Assembly: GCF_003725775.1 (NCBI RefSeq)
Contig: NZ_RJSG01000002.1
Location: 1-64,000, forward strand
Direction: 5' to 3'
Origin: Nocardioides marmorisolisilvae
Lineage (GTDB): Bacteria > Actinomycetota > Actinomycetes > Propionibacteriales > Nocardioidaceae
DNA length: 64,000 nt
Shown: piece after piece, positions 17,176 through 26,020 of the stretch
Layout of the letters: each line of letters starts with the position of its first letter
Position numbering within the stretch: position 1 is the stretch's first letter
The notes under the pieces: generated by a model
Told to the model about the DNA's origin: nothing
The model's database searches: none
Seen by the model: the letters and a program-made list of their open reading frames with translations, nothing else
Program-made: the position numbers and the translations under genes

Positions 17176-18216
17176 ATGTCCTCGTACGACGCCGGTCCGG
17201 TCGCCGCCCTGCGGCGGATCGCGTTCCTGCTCGAGCGCAGCCGTGCGGAGACCTACAAGGTCAAGGCCTTCCGCGGGGCCGCGGACGTGCTGCTCCCGCT
17301 GGACCCGGACGAGGTCGCCTCGCGGGTCGCGGCCGGCACGCTGCGCGAGCTCCCCGGGATCGGTGCCTCGACGGCCGAGGTGATCGAGGCCGCCGTCCAG
17401 GGCATTACGCCGGCGCGGCTGGCCAAGCTCGAGGACGAGGTCGGTGGACCGCTGGTCGACGGCGGCGAGAACATCCGGGCCGCGCTCAAGGGCGACCTGC
17501 ACAGCCACAGCGACTGGTCCGACGGGGGTTCGCCGATCGAGGAGATGGCGTTCACCGCGATCGAGCTCGGTCACGAGTACCTGGTGCTCACCGATCACTC
17601 GCCGCGGCTCAAGGTCGCCAACGGCCTGTCGATCTCGCGGCTCAACAAGCAGCTCGAGGTCGTCGAGGCGGTCAACGCGCACCTGGGTGGAAGCGGGTTC
17701 ACCCTGCTCAAGGGGATCGAGGTCGACATCCTCGACGACGGGGCGCTCGACCAGACCGACGAGATGCTGGCGAAGCTCGACGTCCGGGTCGCCTCGGTGC
17801 ACTCGAAGCTGGCGATGGACAAGTACGCGATGACGCGTCGGATGATCGCTGCCGTGCAGAACCCGTTCACCAACGTGCTCGGCCACTGCACCGGTCGTCT
17901 GGTCACCGGCAACCGCGGCACCCGGGCCCAGTCGGAGTTCGAGGCCGAGAAGGTCTTCGCCGCGTGCGCCGAGAACGGGGTGGCCGTCGAGATCAACGCC
18001 CGCCCCGAGCGACGCGACCCGCCGACCACGCTGCTGAAGCTCGCGATCGACACCGGCTGCCTCTTCTCGATCGACTCCGATGCGCACGCACCGGGTCAGC
18101 TGGACTTCCAGGTCTACGGCTGCGCGCGCGCCGAGGAGCTGGGCCTCGATCCCGACCGCATCGTCAACACGTGGTCTAGGGACCGCCTGGTGTCGTGGGC
18201 GCAAAGCCGGATTTAG
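17176..18216 (+). CDS. PHP-domain phosphoesterase with N-terminal HhH region
   Basis: The 346-residue protein starts with a PolX-like helical region: RRIAFLLER...YKVKAFRGAADVL, then a helix-hairpin-helix (ELPGIGASTAEVIEAA). A PHP domain follows, with metal ligands in GDLHSHSDWSDG near residue 108, LTDHSP, GIEVDI, SVHSK, HCTGR, NARPERRDPP and SIDSDAHAPGQL. It therefore resembles the C-terminal half of family X polymerases without the polymerase domain. It may be a 3'-5' exonuclease or phosphoesterase in DNA repair. ATG 17176 was chosen by frame and family start. Confidence 0.85.
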   Translation: MSSYDAGPVAALRRIAFLLERSRAETYKVKAFRGAADVLLPLDPDEVASRVAAGTLRELPGIGASTAEVIEAAVQGITPARLAKLEDEVGGPLVDGGENIRAALKGDLHSHSDWSDGGSPIEEMAFTAIELGHEYLVLTDHSPRLKVANGLSISRLNKQLEVVEAVNAHLGGSGFTLLKGIEVDILDDGALDQTDEMLAKLDVRVASVHSKLAMDKYAMTRRMIAAVQNPFTNVLGHCTGRLVTGNRGTRAQSEFEAEKVFAACAENGVAVEINARPERRDPPTTLLKLAIDTGCLFSIDSDAHAPGQLDFQVYGCARAEELGLDPDRIVNTWSRDRLVSWAQSRI

Positions 18217-18242
18217 GGGGAGCCGGACGGTACCGTCCTGCC

Positions 18243-18758
18243 ATGAGGCCTGAGGTCGAGGTCCGGCGTTCTGCCAAGCGCACCAGGACGGTGTCGGCGT
18301 ACCGCAAGGACGGCAAGGTGATCGTGATGATCCCTGCCCGGTTCACCCGCGCCGAGGAAGCCGAGTGGGTCGACACCATGCTCGGCAAGCTCGAGAAGTC
18401 CGGCCAGCGTGGCCGCAGGACCGACGAGCAGCTGATGAAGCGGGCCAAGGAGCTCTCCCGCGACTACCTGCACGGCAAGGCCGTGCCGGCCTCGGTCCGC
18501 TGGGTCGACAACATGAACAGCCGCTGGGGCTCGTGCACCACCGGCGAGAAGACCATCCGGCTCTCCGACCGGCTGCAGTCGATGCCGGTCTGGGTCGTCG
18601 ACTACGTGCTCCTGCACGAGCTGGCGCACCTGCTCGAGCCGAACCACAACGCCCGCTTCTGGCACTGGGTCGACAAGTTCGAGAAGTCCGAGCGCGCCAA
18701 GGGCTACCTCGAGGGTGTGGCCGCCGCGGCCAGCCTCGAGCTCGACTCCTGCGACTGA
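18243..18758 (+). CDS. M48/YgjP-type zinc metallopeptidase
   Basis: The 171-residue protein carries MNSRWGSC followed by the zinc site VLLHELAHLLEPNHNARFW, typical of the YgjP/WLM (DUF45) gluzincin-like family. H-E-L-A-H gives two zinc ligands and the catalytic Glu; the later NHNARFW His is the third. There is no signal peptide, so it is cytosolic. Substrate unknown. The stop is one base from the convergent stop of the DUF2156 gene. Confidence 0.88.
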   Translation: MRPEVEVRRSAKRTRTVSAYRKDGKVIVMIPARFTRAEEAEWVDTMLGKLEKSGQRGRRTDEQLMKRAKELSRDYLHGKAVPASVRWVDNMNSRWGSCTTGEKTIRLSDRLQSMPVWVVDYVLLHELAHLLEPNHNARFWHWVDKFEKSERAKGYLEGVAAAASLELDSCD

Positions 18759-18759
18759 C

Positions 18760-20559
18760 CTACCGGCGCGCCGCGGACTCGTCCTCGGCGGACGCGGGAA
18801 GCGCCAGGTCCGGGTCGCCGACGCCGGCGTCCACGGCCGGGATCTCCTCGACCGCACCCGCGCGCGACGGCTTGCGGCTGATCCGTCGGTACCAGTCGGG
18901 GGCGACCACGAGCGCCTCGGCGCGGAGCACCGCGGTGGCCACGCGCGGCAGGTCGGTGACGTCGCCGTAGACGAGGTAGCGCGGGACCCACTCGGGCCGG
19001 TACTTCACGTTCGAGCGGTACAGCGCCTCGATCTGGGCGAAGCGCGAGGCCCACAGCAGCACCGCCCGCCAGGCGCGCAGCACCGGACCGGCACCGAGTC
19101 GCTCGCCGCGGGCAAAGACGCTGCGGAAGGCCGAGAAGTTCAGCGACACCTTAGTGATCCCGACCTGCTCGGCGTCGGCCATCAGGGTGGAGACCATCAG
19201 CTCGACGATGCCGTTGACGGCGTCGGGGTGCCGGCGCATCAGGTCGAGCGAGAGCGCGTCGTCGCCCCACGGGACGAACGAGAGGAAGCCGACCGCGGCC
19301 CCGGACTCCTGGTCGCGCGCGATGACCACCATGCCGTCGTCGTCGCGCGCCTGGCCGAAGCGGCCCAGGGCCATCGCGAAGCCGCGCTCGATCGAGCCGT
19401 CGCGCCAGTCGATGGCCCGCGCCCGCAGCTCCTCCTTCTCGGCCTGCGTCAGGCTGGAGACGCGGTGCACCGAGGCCGTGAGACCGGCGCGGGTCGCCCG
19501 CGCGATCGCCTGGCGGACCATCCGCATCGGACGGCCCTCGAGGGTGAACTCCTCGACCCGGAGGATCGCCTCGTCGCCGACCTCGAGCACCTCGAGCCCG
19601 GCCTGGTGGTAGACGTGCGCACCGCGCTCGCTGCAGCCGAGGTTGGCCGGCGCCCAGCCGAAGTTCTGGGCCTCCTCCAGCCAGGCGGCAACGGCCTGCG
19701 GCCAGTCGTCGGGGTGGCCGAGCGGGTCACCGGCCGCGAACGAGACGCCGCCGATGACGCGGTACGACACCGCGGAGCGGCCGGTCGGGCTGAACACGAC
19801 CGAACGGTCGTCGCGGGTGGCGAAGTAGCTGAGCGAGTCGACCCAGCCCCACTCGGTGAGCAGGTCGCGCAGCTGCTCGTCCTCCTCCGGCGTCAGCCGG
19901 TGCGGGCCTCCCGAGGGCACCATCGCGTTGACCAGCGCCAGTACCAGCACGGCCGCGCCGAGCACGGCCAGGCCCACGGTGACGACCGCCTGGGAGCGCG
20001 TGGAGGTGAAGTCGACCGGACCGGGGATGCCGAGCAGTCCCAGCGCTGCCTGGGCGAGCCGGTCGCCGCTGCTGGTGCCCGGGACCTGGCCGTCGCTGTC
20101 GACCGCGAGCCAGAGCCAGCCCAGCGCCGTACCGATGAGTGGGCCGGCGACGAGGATGGCCACCACCCGGCGCAGCGAGCGCGGGTCCGGGCGGGCGGTG
20201 AAGTTCTTGCGCGAGGCCACCAGCAGCACGATCAGCAGGATGCAGAGGAAGGCCTGCTCGGCCTGGAGGCCGCGAAGCAGGTGGATCGCCGCGGCGAGCG
20301 AGGTGAGCAGCAGCGCCACCGTCCACGCCCGCGCCTTGCCGCGACGCAGGCCGCGCGAGAGCACCAGCAGGACGACGCCGATGGCCGCGCCACCGGTGGT
20401 GGCCGCGGCCGGGAAGGCGTCGGGGACCATCGAGTCGATCAACCGCGTGCGGACGGCGATGCTCGGGAGGTAGGCGCTCAGGAGACTGACGAGGCCGACG
20501 ACGAACACGATCCGGCTGACCCACAGCGGAGATCGCAGGGAGGAGAACCAGCTGCTCAC
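18760..20559 (-). CDS. DUF2156 phosphatidylglycerol lysyltransferase-like membrane protein
   Basis: The 599-residue protein has about six to seven N-terminal membrane helices in the first 230 residues, then a cytosolic DUF2156 (GNAT-like) domain with GDPLGHPDDW, LGCSERG, VRQAIARATRAG and NFSAFRSVFARGER segments. This is the organisation of MprF/LysX-type proteins that transfer an aminoacyl group from tRNA to phosphatidylglycerol, but no lysyl-tRNA synthetase domain is fused. The amino acid transferred cannot be read from the sequence. It probably supports resistance to cationic peptides. Confidence 0.82.
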   Translation of the reverse strand: MSSWFSSLRSPLWVSRIVFVVGLVSLLSAYLPSIAVRTRLIDSMVPDAFPAAATTGGAAIGVVLLVLSRGLRRGKARAWTVALLLTSLAAAIHLLRGLQAEQAFLCILLIVLLVASRKNFTARPDPRSLRRVVAILVAGPLIGTALGWLWLAVDSDGQVPGTSSGDRLAQAALGLLGIPGPVDFTSTRSQAVVTVGLAVLGAAVLVLALVNAMVPSGGPHRLTPEEDEQLRDLLTEWGWVDSLSYFATRDDRSVVFSPTGRSAVSYRVIGGVSFAAGDPLGHPDDWPQAVAAWLEEAQNFGWAPANLGCSERGAHVYHQAGLEVLEVGDEAILRVEEFTLEGRPMRMVRQAIARATRAGLTASVHRVSSLTQAEKEELRARAIDWRDGSIERGFAMALGRFGQARDDDGMVVIARDQESGAAVGFLSFVPWGDDALSLDLMRRHPDAVNGIVELMVSTLMADAEQVGITKVSLNFSAFRSVFARGERLGAGPVLRAWRAVLLWASRFAQIEALYRSNVKYRPEWVPRYLVYGDVTDLPRVATAVLRAEALVVAPDWYRRISRKPSRAGAVEEIPAVDAGVGDPDLALPASAEDESAARR

Positions 20560-20624
20560 TCACTTCACGTTACGCCTGTGCAGTGGCTGTTCGAACGCGG
20601 ATCCCGCCGCAGGTGAGCGAGATC

Positions 20625-21452
20625 TCAGGAAGAAGCCACGGCGCGCAGCAGGGCGGCGACCGTCGCCTCCGCCTGGTTGAACAGTCCGGCGTGACCCGTG
20701 CCGGGCACGATCTGGACCTCGGCTCCGCCCAGGTGCGCAGCGACAGCCTCGGCTCCGGCGGGCGGGTAGAGGGGGTCGTGCTCGAAGTGGACGAGTGCCG
20801 CCGGTACGCCGGGCCAGGGGGCGCCGGTCGTGCCGCCGGCCTCGATCCAGCTCTTCGCGACCTGGGCCTGGCCGAGCTCCCCCTCGCCGGTCCACTGCTC
20901 CTGCTGGTCGCCCAGCAGCTCCCACCACTCGGCCACCAGGGCCGGGTCGCTCAGCTCGGGCCCGCCGAGGGAGGTCATCAGCGTCATCAGCCGGGTGAAC
21001 TCCTCCGGGATCCGCCCACCCGCGTCCACGAACGCGTGGTCCGCAGCGGTCCAGGCGTCGCGGATCGTCGCGTCGGCGGGGCTGCCGGCGCTGGCCAGCA
21101 GGACGGCGCGGGTGATCCGCTGCGGCTCGCGACGGACGAGCTCCTCCAGCGTCCACCCACCGAGGGAGTAGCCGATGGCCGTGCAGGTCGTGATCCCCAC
21201 GTGGTCGAGCAGCGCGCTGGCGTCCTCGGCCATCGAGGTCACCGACCAGGGGAGCGGCGGGCAGCCGGAGGGGGCGACGCCGCGGGCGGCGTACCAGATC
21301 ACCTGGTGGCCCGCGGCGACGAGCGCGTCGACCAGGCCGCTGAACTCCCAGGCGATCATCGGTTCACCGGTCCCGCCGATGAGGAGCACCGGCGGGCCGT
21401 CGCCCCGGGTCTCGTAGGCGAGCTCGTGCGTGGGCAGCGCGACGGTCGGCAT
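20625..21452 (-). CDS. Alpha/beta hydrolase
   Basis: A 275-residue alpha/beta-hydrolase fold: an oxyanion region VLLIGGTGEP near residue 23, the nucleophile elbow GYSLGG near residue 94 (Ser), an acid in FEHDPLYPP, and the catalytic His in PGTGHAGLF. No signal peptide. The start ATG overlaps the stop of the Nudix gene, making it the last gene of a three-gene operon with the DUF2342 protease. Substrate unknown. Confidence 0.85.
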   Translation of the reverse strand: MPTVALPTHELAYETRGDGPPVLLIGGTGEPMIAWEFSGLVDALVAAGHQVIWYAARGVAPSGCPPLPWSVTSMAEDASALLDHVGITTCTAIGYSLGGWTLEELVRREPQRITRAVLLASAGSPADATIRDAWTAADHAFVDAGGRIPEEFTRLMTLMTSLGGPELSDPALVAEWWELLGDQQEQWTGEGELGQAQVAKSWIEAGGTTGAPWPGVPAALVHFEHDPLYPPAGAEAVAAHLGGAEVQIVPGTGHAGLFNQAEATVAALLRAVASS

Positions 21453-22000
21453 CAGGCCCGCTGGCGTTCCCGGGCCAGCCGGATCAGGTCGACCATGTCC
21501 GGCTCGTCGGTCGGCAGGTCGTCGGAGGAGAACCAGCGCACGTCGAGCGACTCGTCGCTGACGACCGGCTGGGAGTCACCGCCGAGCCGGGCCAGGAACC
21601 GTACGTCGAGGTGCCGCACCGGTCCGCGCGGATTGCAGAAGTCGACGGTGTGCAGCGAGAGGTGCACGGGCTCCGGGTCGATGACCAGGTCGGCGAGGCC
21701 GGACTCCTCGGTCGCCTCGCGCAGCGCCGCGCCGGCCAGCGTGGTGTCCTCGGGCTCCAGGTGGCCGCCGAAGGCGAACCAGCGCTGGGCCTTGCCGTGC
21801 AGGTTCAGCAGCACCTGGGAGCCGTCCGCGTTGAGCACGAGCGCTCCTGCGGTGAGGTGGTCGGGGAAGCAGGCCTTTTTCAAGCCGTCGGGCTGGGACT
21901 CCAGGTGCGCGACGTACTCGGATCGCCAGGCGTCCTGCTCGGCCGAGGGCGCGGTCCACCCGGACAGGACGCGCAGGGCGTCCGCGTGCAGGTCGTTCAT
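21452..22000 (-). CDS. Nudix hydrolase
   Basis: A 182-residue Nudix protein: the box is GGHLEPEDTTLAGAALREATEESGL near residues 78-102, with the REATEES core intact. There is no zinc ribbon. Both its start (overlapping the protease TGA) and its stop (overlapping the hydrolase ATG) are ATGA overlaps, so translation of all three genes is coupled. Substrate cannot be assigned. Confidence 0.88.
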   Translation of the reverse strand: MNDLHADALRVLSGWTAPSAEQDAWRSEYVAHLESQPDGLKKACFPDHLTAGALVLNADGSQVLLNLHGKAQRWFAFGGHLEPEDTTLAGAALREATEESGLADLVIDPEPVHLSLHTVDFCNPRGPVRHLDVRFLARLGGDSQPVVSDESLDVRWFSSDDLPTDEPDMVDLIRLARERQRA

Positions 22001-23349
22001 GCCTCGCGGGGTCCCGGCTCTTCGGGAGCGTCCGGGTTCTCGTTCTCCAGCAGGTCCGCCAGCGCCTTGTCGAAGGCCTCGTCGTCGACGTCCGGCACGT
22101 CGCTGCCGAGGTCCTCGCGGAAGCCCAGCGGGTCGTCGAGGTCGGCGGCGCTCGGCAGCAGGTCCGGGTGGGCCCAGACCGAGTCGCGGGCGTCCTGGCC
22201 CTGGCGGGTGCGCAGCGAGCCCCACAGCGCGGAGGCGTCGCGCAGCCGGCGCGGCCGCAGCTCGAGGCCGACCAGCGCGGCGAACGTCTCTTCGGCCGGT
22301 CCACCGGCGGCACGGCGGCGCCGGATCGCCTCCTGGAGCTTGCCGGCGTTCGGCATCCGCTCGGCGGTGGCCTGGCCGACGACCTCGTCGACCCAGCCCT
22401 CGACCAGCGCGAGCGTGGTCTCCAGGCGCTGGAGGGCGGCGGTCTGGGACGGCTGCTGCTTCGGCTCGAAGAGCCCGCCGTTGATGGCCTCGCTGATCGC
22501 CTCGGGGTTGCTCGGGTCGAGCTGGCCGAGCGTCTCCTCGATGCCGCTGATGTCGATGGTGACGCCGCGACCGAAGTCCTCGACCGCCGCGATCAGGTGC
22601 TGGCGCAGCCACGGCACGTGCGCGAACAGCCGCTGGTGGGCCGCCTCGCGCAGGGCCAGGTAGAGGAGCACGTCGTCCTCGGGGACGTCGAGGCCCTTGG
22701 CGAACGCGGCCACGTTGTGCGGGACCAGGGCGGCCTTGCCCGCCGGTCCGAGGGGCAGTCCGATGTCGGAGGCGGTCAGCACGTCGCCGGAGAGCTCGCC
22801 CAGCGCCTGGCCGACCTGGGAGCCGAACATCGCGCCGCCGGCCTTCCCGATAATGCCGATCAGCGGACCGGCCATCGCACGGGCTTCCTCAGGCAGCGCG
22901 TTGCTCATCGCACCGACCACGTGCTCGGCGACCGGCTCGACCAGGACCCTCCAGACGCCGGTGGTCTCCTCGATCCAGTCGGCCCGGCTCCAGGCCGCGG
23001 TGGTGGTGATGCCCGAGGGCAGCGAGGTGGTCTCGTCGAGCCAGTGGTCCGCGAGCCGGAGCGCGTCGGCGACGCGGGTGTGCGCGCCGCGGTCCTGGCT
23101 GGGGTCGGGCTCGGCGGCTGCGGTACGGCGGGCGATGTCGGTGGCGAGCTGCCAGTTCACCGGCCCGTCGTACGGCTGCATCAGGGACTGCATCTGGCCC
23201 ATCAGCGCGCTCAGGTCGAGGTTGCTGAGGTCGGGCATGCCGCCGCTCGCGCCGAAGGAGGCGAACACGGACTCGAAAGGCGTGCCCTTGAAGGGGTTCG
23301 GGGTGTTGTCCTCCGGCTCGTCAGGGGTGTGGCCGGCGTTGTCGCTCAT
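21997..23349 (-). CDS. DUF2342 zinc-dependent metalloprotease-like protein
   Basis: The 450-residue protein matches the actinobacterial DUF2342/zincin_2 family: a short acidic N-terminus, FGASGGMPDLSNLDL, a long helical core, and the conserved REAAHQRLFAHVPWLRQHL, where a degenerate zinc motif (E-x-x-H) would lie. A Glu/Pro-rich tail follows. The homologue in M. tuberculosis (Rv3195, as I recall) lies close to whiB7 as well. First gene of the operon with the Nudix and alpha/beta hydrolase genes; divergent from moaE. Peptidase activity is inferred from the family name only. Confidence 0.82.
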   Translation of the reverse strand: MSDNAGHTPDEPEDNTPNPFKGTPFESVFASFGASGGMPDLSNLDLSALMGQMQSLMQPYDGPVNWQLATDIARRTAAAEPDPSQDRGAHTRVADALRLADHWLDETTSLPSGITTTAAWSRADWIEETTGVWRVLVEPVAEHVVGAMSNALPEEARAMAGPLIGIIGKAGGAMFGSQVGQALGELSGDVLTASDIGLPLGPAGKAALVPHNVAAFAKGLDVPEDDVLLYLALREAAHQRLFAHVPWLRQHLIAAVEDFGRGVTIDISGIEETLGQLDPSNPEAISEAINGGLFEPKQQPSQTAALQRLETTLALVEGWVDEVVGQATAERMPNAGKLQEAIRRRRAAGGPAEETFAALVGLELRPRRLRDASALWGSLRTRQGQDARDSVWAHPDLLPSAADLDDPLGFREDLGSDVPDVDDEAFDKALADLLENENPDAPEEPGPREA

Positions 23350-23395
23350 ACCTCCAAGTTACCGGGCACACCGCGACACCCCTAGAGTCAGTCGT

Positions 23396-23845
23396 GTGAC
23401 CTCCGCATCCACCGGAACCGGGAACGTCGTGCGCCTGCTCGACGTTCGCGATGCGCCGTTGGACGTCGCCGAGGTGATCGCCGCGGTCTCCGACCCGGCC
23501 GCGGGTGGGCTCAACGTGTTCGTCGGCGCGGTCCGCGACCACGACCACGGTCAGGGCGTGGTCCGGCTGGAGTACTCAGCACACCCGACGGCGCTCGACC
23601 GGCTGGCCGAGGTGGCCGCTGAGGTAGCGGCCGAGTTCGACGCGATCGCCCTCGCGGCGGTGCATCGGGTCGGGGTCCTGGGGATCGGCGACCTGGCGGT
23701 CGTCTCGGCCGTATCGGCCGCGCACCGCGACCAGGCGTTCGCCGCTTCGCGGGCGCTGATCGACCGGCTCAAGGAGCGGGTGCCGATCTGGAAGCACCAG
23801 GTCTTCACCGACGGCACCGAGGAGTGGGTCGGGACTCCCGACTGA
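23396..23845 (+). CDS. moaE: Molybdopterin synthase catalytic subunit MoaE
   Basis: A 149-residue MoaE: FVGAVRDHDHGQGV with the conserved Arg, LEYSAHPTA, HRVGVLGIGDLAVVVSAVSA-like core and the catalytic-Lys segment VPIWKHQVF. With thiocarboxylated MoaD it sulfurates cPMP to molybdopterin. GTG 23396 was chosen by frame and by the length of the family. moaD is not seen next to it; other cofactor genes are at the right edge of the window. Confidence 0.92.
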   Translation: MTSASTGTGNVVRLLDVRDAPLDVAEVIAAVSDPAAGGLNVFVGAVRDHDHGQGVVRLEYSAHPTALDRLAEVAAEVAAEFDAIALAAVHRVGVLGIGDLAVVSAVSAAHRDQAFAASRALIDRLKERVPIWKHQVFTDGTEEWVGTPD

Positions 23846-23848
23846 TCG

Positions 23849-24166
23849 TCAGGCTTCGAGGTCGAAGTACACCGGCTCGACCGGGGAGCGGCCGGTGATG
23901 TCGATGACGCGGTCGGCGTACGCGACCTGCTTCTGGGCCTGGGCGAGCGCTGAGCTGAGCGCGGTCGTCGCGGCCAGCTGACGGGCGAGCAGCTCGCGCG
24001 CCTTGGCGGCCAGGTCGACCGGCATCGCGCCGAGCACCGCCGGCGGACGCCAGGGCTCGATCGGCGCGCTCTCCAGCCCGCGGAGCAGCCGCTCGATGGA
24101 GATCACGTCGAGCTCGAGTCGCTCGAGCTCTGCCTCCCAGACTGCGCGGGCCCGATCCCGGTCCAT
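23849..24166 (-). CDS. FliT-like flagellar chaperone candidate
   Basis: A 105-residue helical protein with charged heptad-like segments (RAVWEAELERLELDVISIERLLRGL and QLAATTALSSALAQAQKQV). No family is recognised. It is placed 1 bp after fliS on the same strand, where the export chaperone FliT or a short flagellar accessory protein is usually found, and its length fits. The role is inferred from position only. Confidence 0.45.
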   Translation of the reverse strand: MDRDRARAVWEAELERLELDVISIERLLRGLESAPIEPWRPPAVLGAMPVDLAAKARELLARQLAATTALSSALAQAQKQVAYADRVIDITGRSPVEPVYFDLEA

Positions 24167-24167
24167 C

Positions 24168-24560
24168 TCACGCCGTCCTTGCCGGACCGGAGACCGACTC
24201 GAGCGCCGCCTGGCGCCAGGTCTCGCACAGGTCGGTGACCAGTGCCAGGCAGTCGTCGGTGATGGAGGCGTCCTTGTGGATGTTCGCCATCACCAGCTGG
24301 CGGTGCAGGAACCCGTACAGGGCCGAGAGGTCGTAGCCGCCGCGGAACTGGTCGGCCTTCAGGCTGGCCTGGAGCTCCATCACGATGTCCTGGGCGTGCG
24401 TCAGCTGCCGGTGGGTCTCCTGGAAGTCGCCGCGTTGCTGCGCCTCCAGCCCTCGTTGAACGTCGAGCACCAGCCGCTCGTAGAGCATCACCAGCAGTCT
24501 GGCGGGGCTGGCAGTTGCGACGGATGCCTCCGTGTACGCCGCGCGTGCGTTCGTCATCAT
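24168..24560 (-). CDS. fliS: Flagellin export chaperone FliS
   Basis: A 130-residue, all-helical FliS: ARAAYTEASVATASPARLLVMLYERLV near the N-terminus, with the QLTHAQDIVMELQASL and FLHRQLVMANIHKD helices. FliS binds the flagellin C-terminus and prevents cytosolic polymerisation until export. It follows fliD by 13 bp and precedes the FliT-like gene; all three belong to one minus-strand group. ATG start; an in-frame ATG at the second codon is also possible. Confidence 0.9.
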   Translation of the reverse strand: MMTNARAAYTEASVATASPARLLVMLYERLVLDVQRGLEAQQRGDFQETHRQLTHAQDIVMELQASLKADQFRGGYDLSALYGFLHRQLVMANIHKDASITDDCLALVTDLCETWRQAALESVSGPARTA

Positions 24561-24573
24561 GTGGGTGCCTTCC

Positions 24574-25935
24574 TTAGCTTCCCGATGAGTTGTTGGCAGA
24601 GAGTGACGAGAGCTGCGAAGTCAGCCAGTTCTGCTGGCTCTGCAGCTGTTGCAACGCCGTCTCCATGGCGGTGAACTGCTTCGTCAGGGTGTCCTGGCGA
24701 AGCGCGAGCCGGGTGTCCCAGTCCGTGATGCTGTCCTGCAGCTGCTTGATGGTGCTGTTGCGTCCGTTGATCGAGTTCGTGATGGTGCCGCTGATCGGGT
24801 CGCTGGCGGACTTCGCGACCTTTTGGACCCGGTCGGCGAACCCGCCGGCGGTGGTGGTGAACTTCGCCGCGGTGCCCGCCGGGTCCGCGTTGTACGCCGC
24901 GGTGAAGGCGTCCGGGTCGAAGGTGAGCTTCCCGTAGCGGTCGAGCTGGATGCCGACGCCGGCCAGGCTGGTGCCGTCGGTCGGGTAGACGGCGTCGAGC
25001 AGGCTGTTGGCGATCGAGCGGACGCTGCCGTCGGAGGCCAGCGGCCCGGAGGTCTTGGTGGTGGCGTCGTAGTCGGTGAGTCCGTCCATCTTGGTCAGCG
25101 CCGCGTTGATCGCGTCGACCAGGCTCTTGACCTGGCTGGTCATCGAGGTCGTGTCCTGGGCGACCTTCACGGTGACGGCGGTGCCCGCGGCGACCGACGG
25201 GTCCAGGGTGATCGAGAGACCGTTCGCGACACCGGTGAAGGTGTTCGAGGCCGAGTGCACGGTGTCGCCGTTGATCGTGAGGGCGGCGTCGACGCCGGCG
25301 GTGACACTCGCGCCGCCGAGCAGGTCGGAGCCGTCGGTGTTGGTCAGCGTGAAGTCCGAGGCTGCCCCGGTGGCCACCGAGGTGACCTGGAGCCGGTAGG
25401 TGCCGTCGTCGAGCTTGACCGTGCTCGCCTTGAGGCCGGTGCCGCCGGCGTTGATCGCGTTGATCAGGCCCTGCATCGTGCCGTCGCCGGTGTCGATGTC
25501 CTGGGTGGTGCCGTCGAGGTGGTCGATCGTCACCTGGGTGGATCCGGTGGTGACGGCCGAGCTGAGCGCGGCGGTACCGGTGAACCGCAGCTGGTGCGCG
25601 GTGGCGACGTTGCCCACGGTGAACGAGAGCTGGCCGGTGGTCGCGGCGGGGCCGGCGGTGACACCGACCAGGGTGCTCGAGCTGGTCGCCGAGACCGGGT
25701 TCCACGAGGTCGGCTTGGCGAGCGTGGCGGCCTGGGTGGCCAGCGCGGCGAAGGCACTGTTCAGGTCCTGGAGCGACTTGACGTTCGACTGCTCGGTGGT
25801 GACCTTCGACTTCAGGTTGGTCTGGGTCTGGGCCTCGACCTGCATCAGCTGGCTGATGATCGAGCTGGTGTCCAGGCCGCTGACCAGGCCGCTGACGCTC
25901 GTCGTGCCGGTGCTGGTGGAGATGCTGCTGGCCAC
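24574..25935 (-). CDS. fliD: Flagellar filament cap protein FliD
   Basis: The 453-residue cap protein has the FliD N-terminal region (GLDTSSIISQLMQVEAQTQ near residues 22-40), a serine/threonine-rich variable middle with the conserved DGTTQDIDTG-type segments, and the C-terminal FliD helix (MATALQQLQSQQNWLTSQL region) that assembles on filament tips. Acid residues are few and cysteines are absent, which is typical of exported flagellar proteins. It lies 85 bp downstream of fliC behind a hairpin, so part of the fliC transcript may read through. Confidence 0.93.
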   Translation of the reverse strand: MASSISTSTGTTSVSGLVSGLDTSSIISQLMQVEAQTQTNLKSKVTTEQSNVKSLQDLNSAFAALATQAATLAKPTSWNPVSATSSSTLVGVTAGPAATTGQLSFTVGNVATAHQLRFTGTAALSSAVTTGSTQVTIDHLDGTTQDIDTGDGTMQGLINAINAGGTGLKASTVKLDDGTYRLQVTSVATGAASDFTLTNTDGSDLLGGASVTAGVDAALTINGDTVHSASNTFTGVANGLSITLDPSVAAGTAVTVKVAQDTTSMTSQVKSLVDAINAALTKMDGLTDYDATTKTSGPLASDGSVRSIANSLLDAVYPTDGTSLAGVGIQLDRYGKLTFDPDAFTAAYNADPAGTAAKFTTTAGGFADRVQKVAKSASDPISGTITNSINGRNSTIKQLQDSITDWDTRLALRQDTLTKQFTAMETALQQLQSQQNWLTSQLSSLSANNSSGS

Positions 25936-25967
25936 TGCTCAGACCTCTTTCACGTTGGTGCCGGCGG

Positions 25968-26002
25968 TCCCGGGTGGGAGTGGGTCTCACCCCCACCCGG
26001 GG
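25968..26002 (-). terminator. fliC terminator or processing hairpin
   Basis: CCCGGGTGGG pairs with CCCACCCGGG around a 13-nt loop in the fliC-fliD gap. There is no clear U-tract; it may attenuate rather than end transcription, giving more fliC than fliD. Confidence 0.6.
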
Positions 26003-26020
26003 TTCACGCCTGGCTAGGAC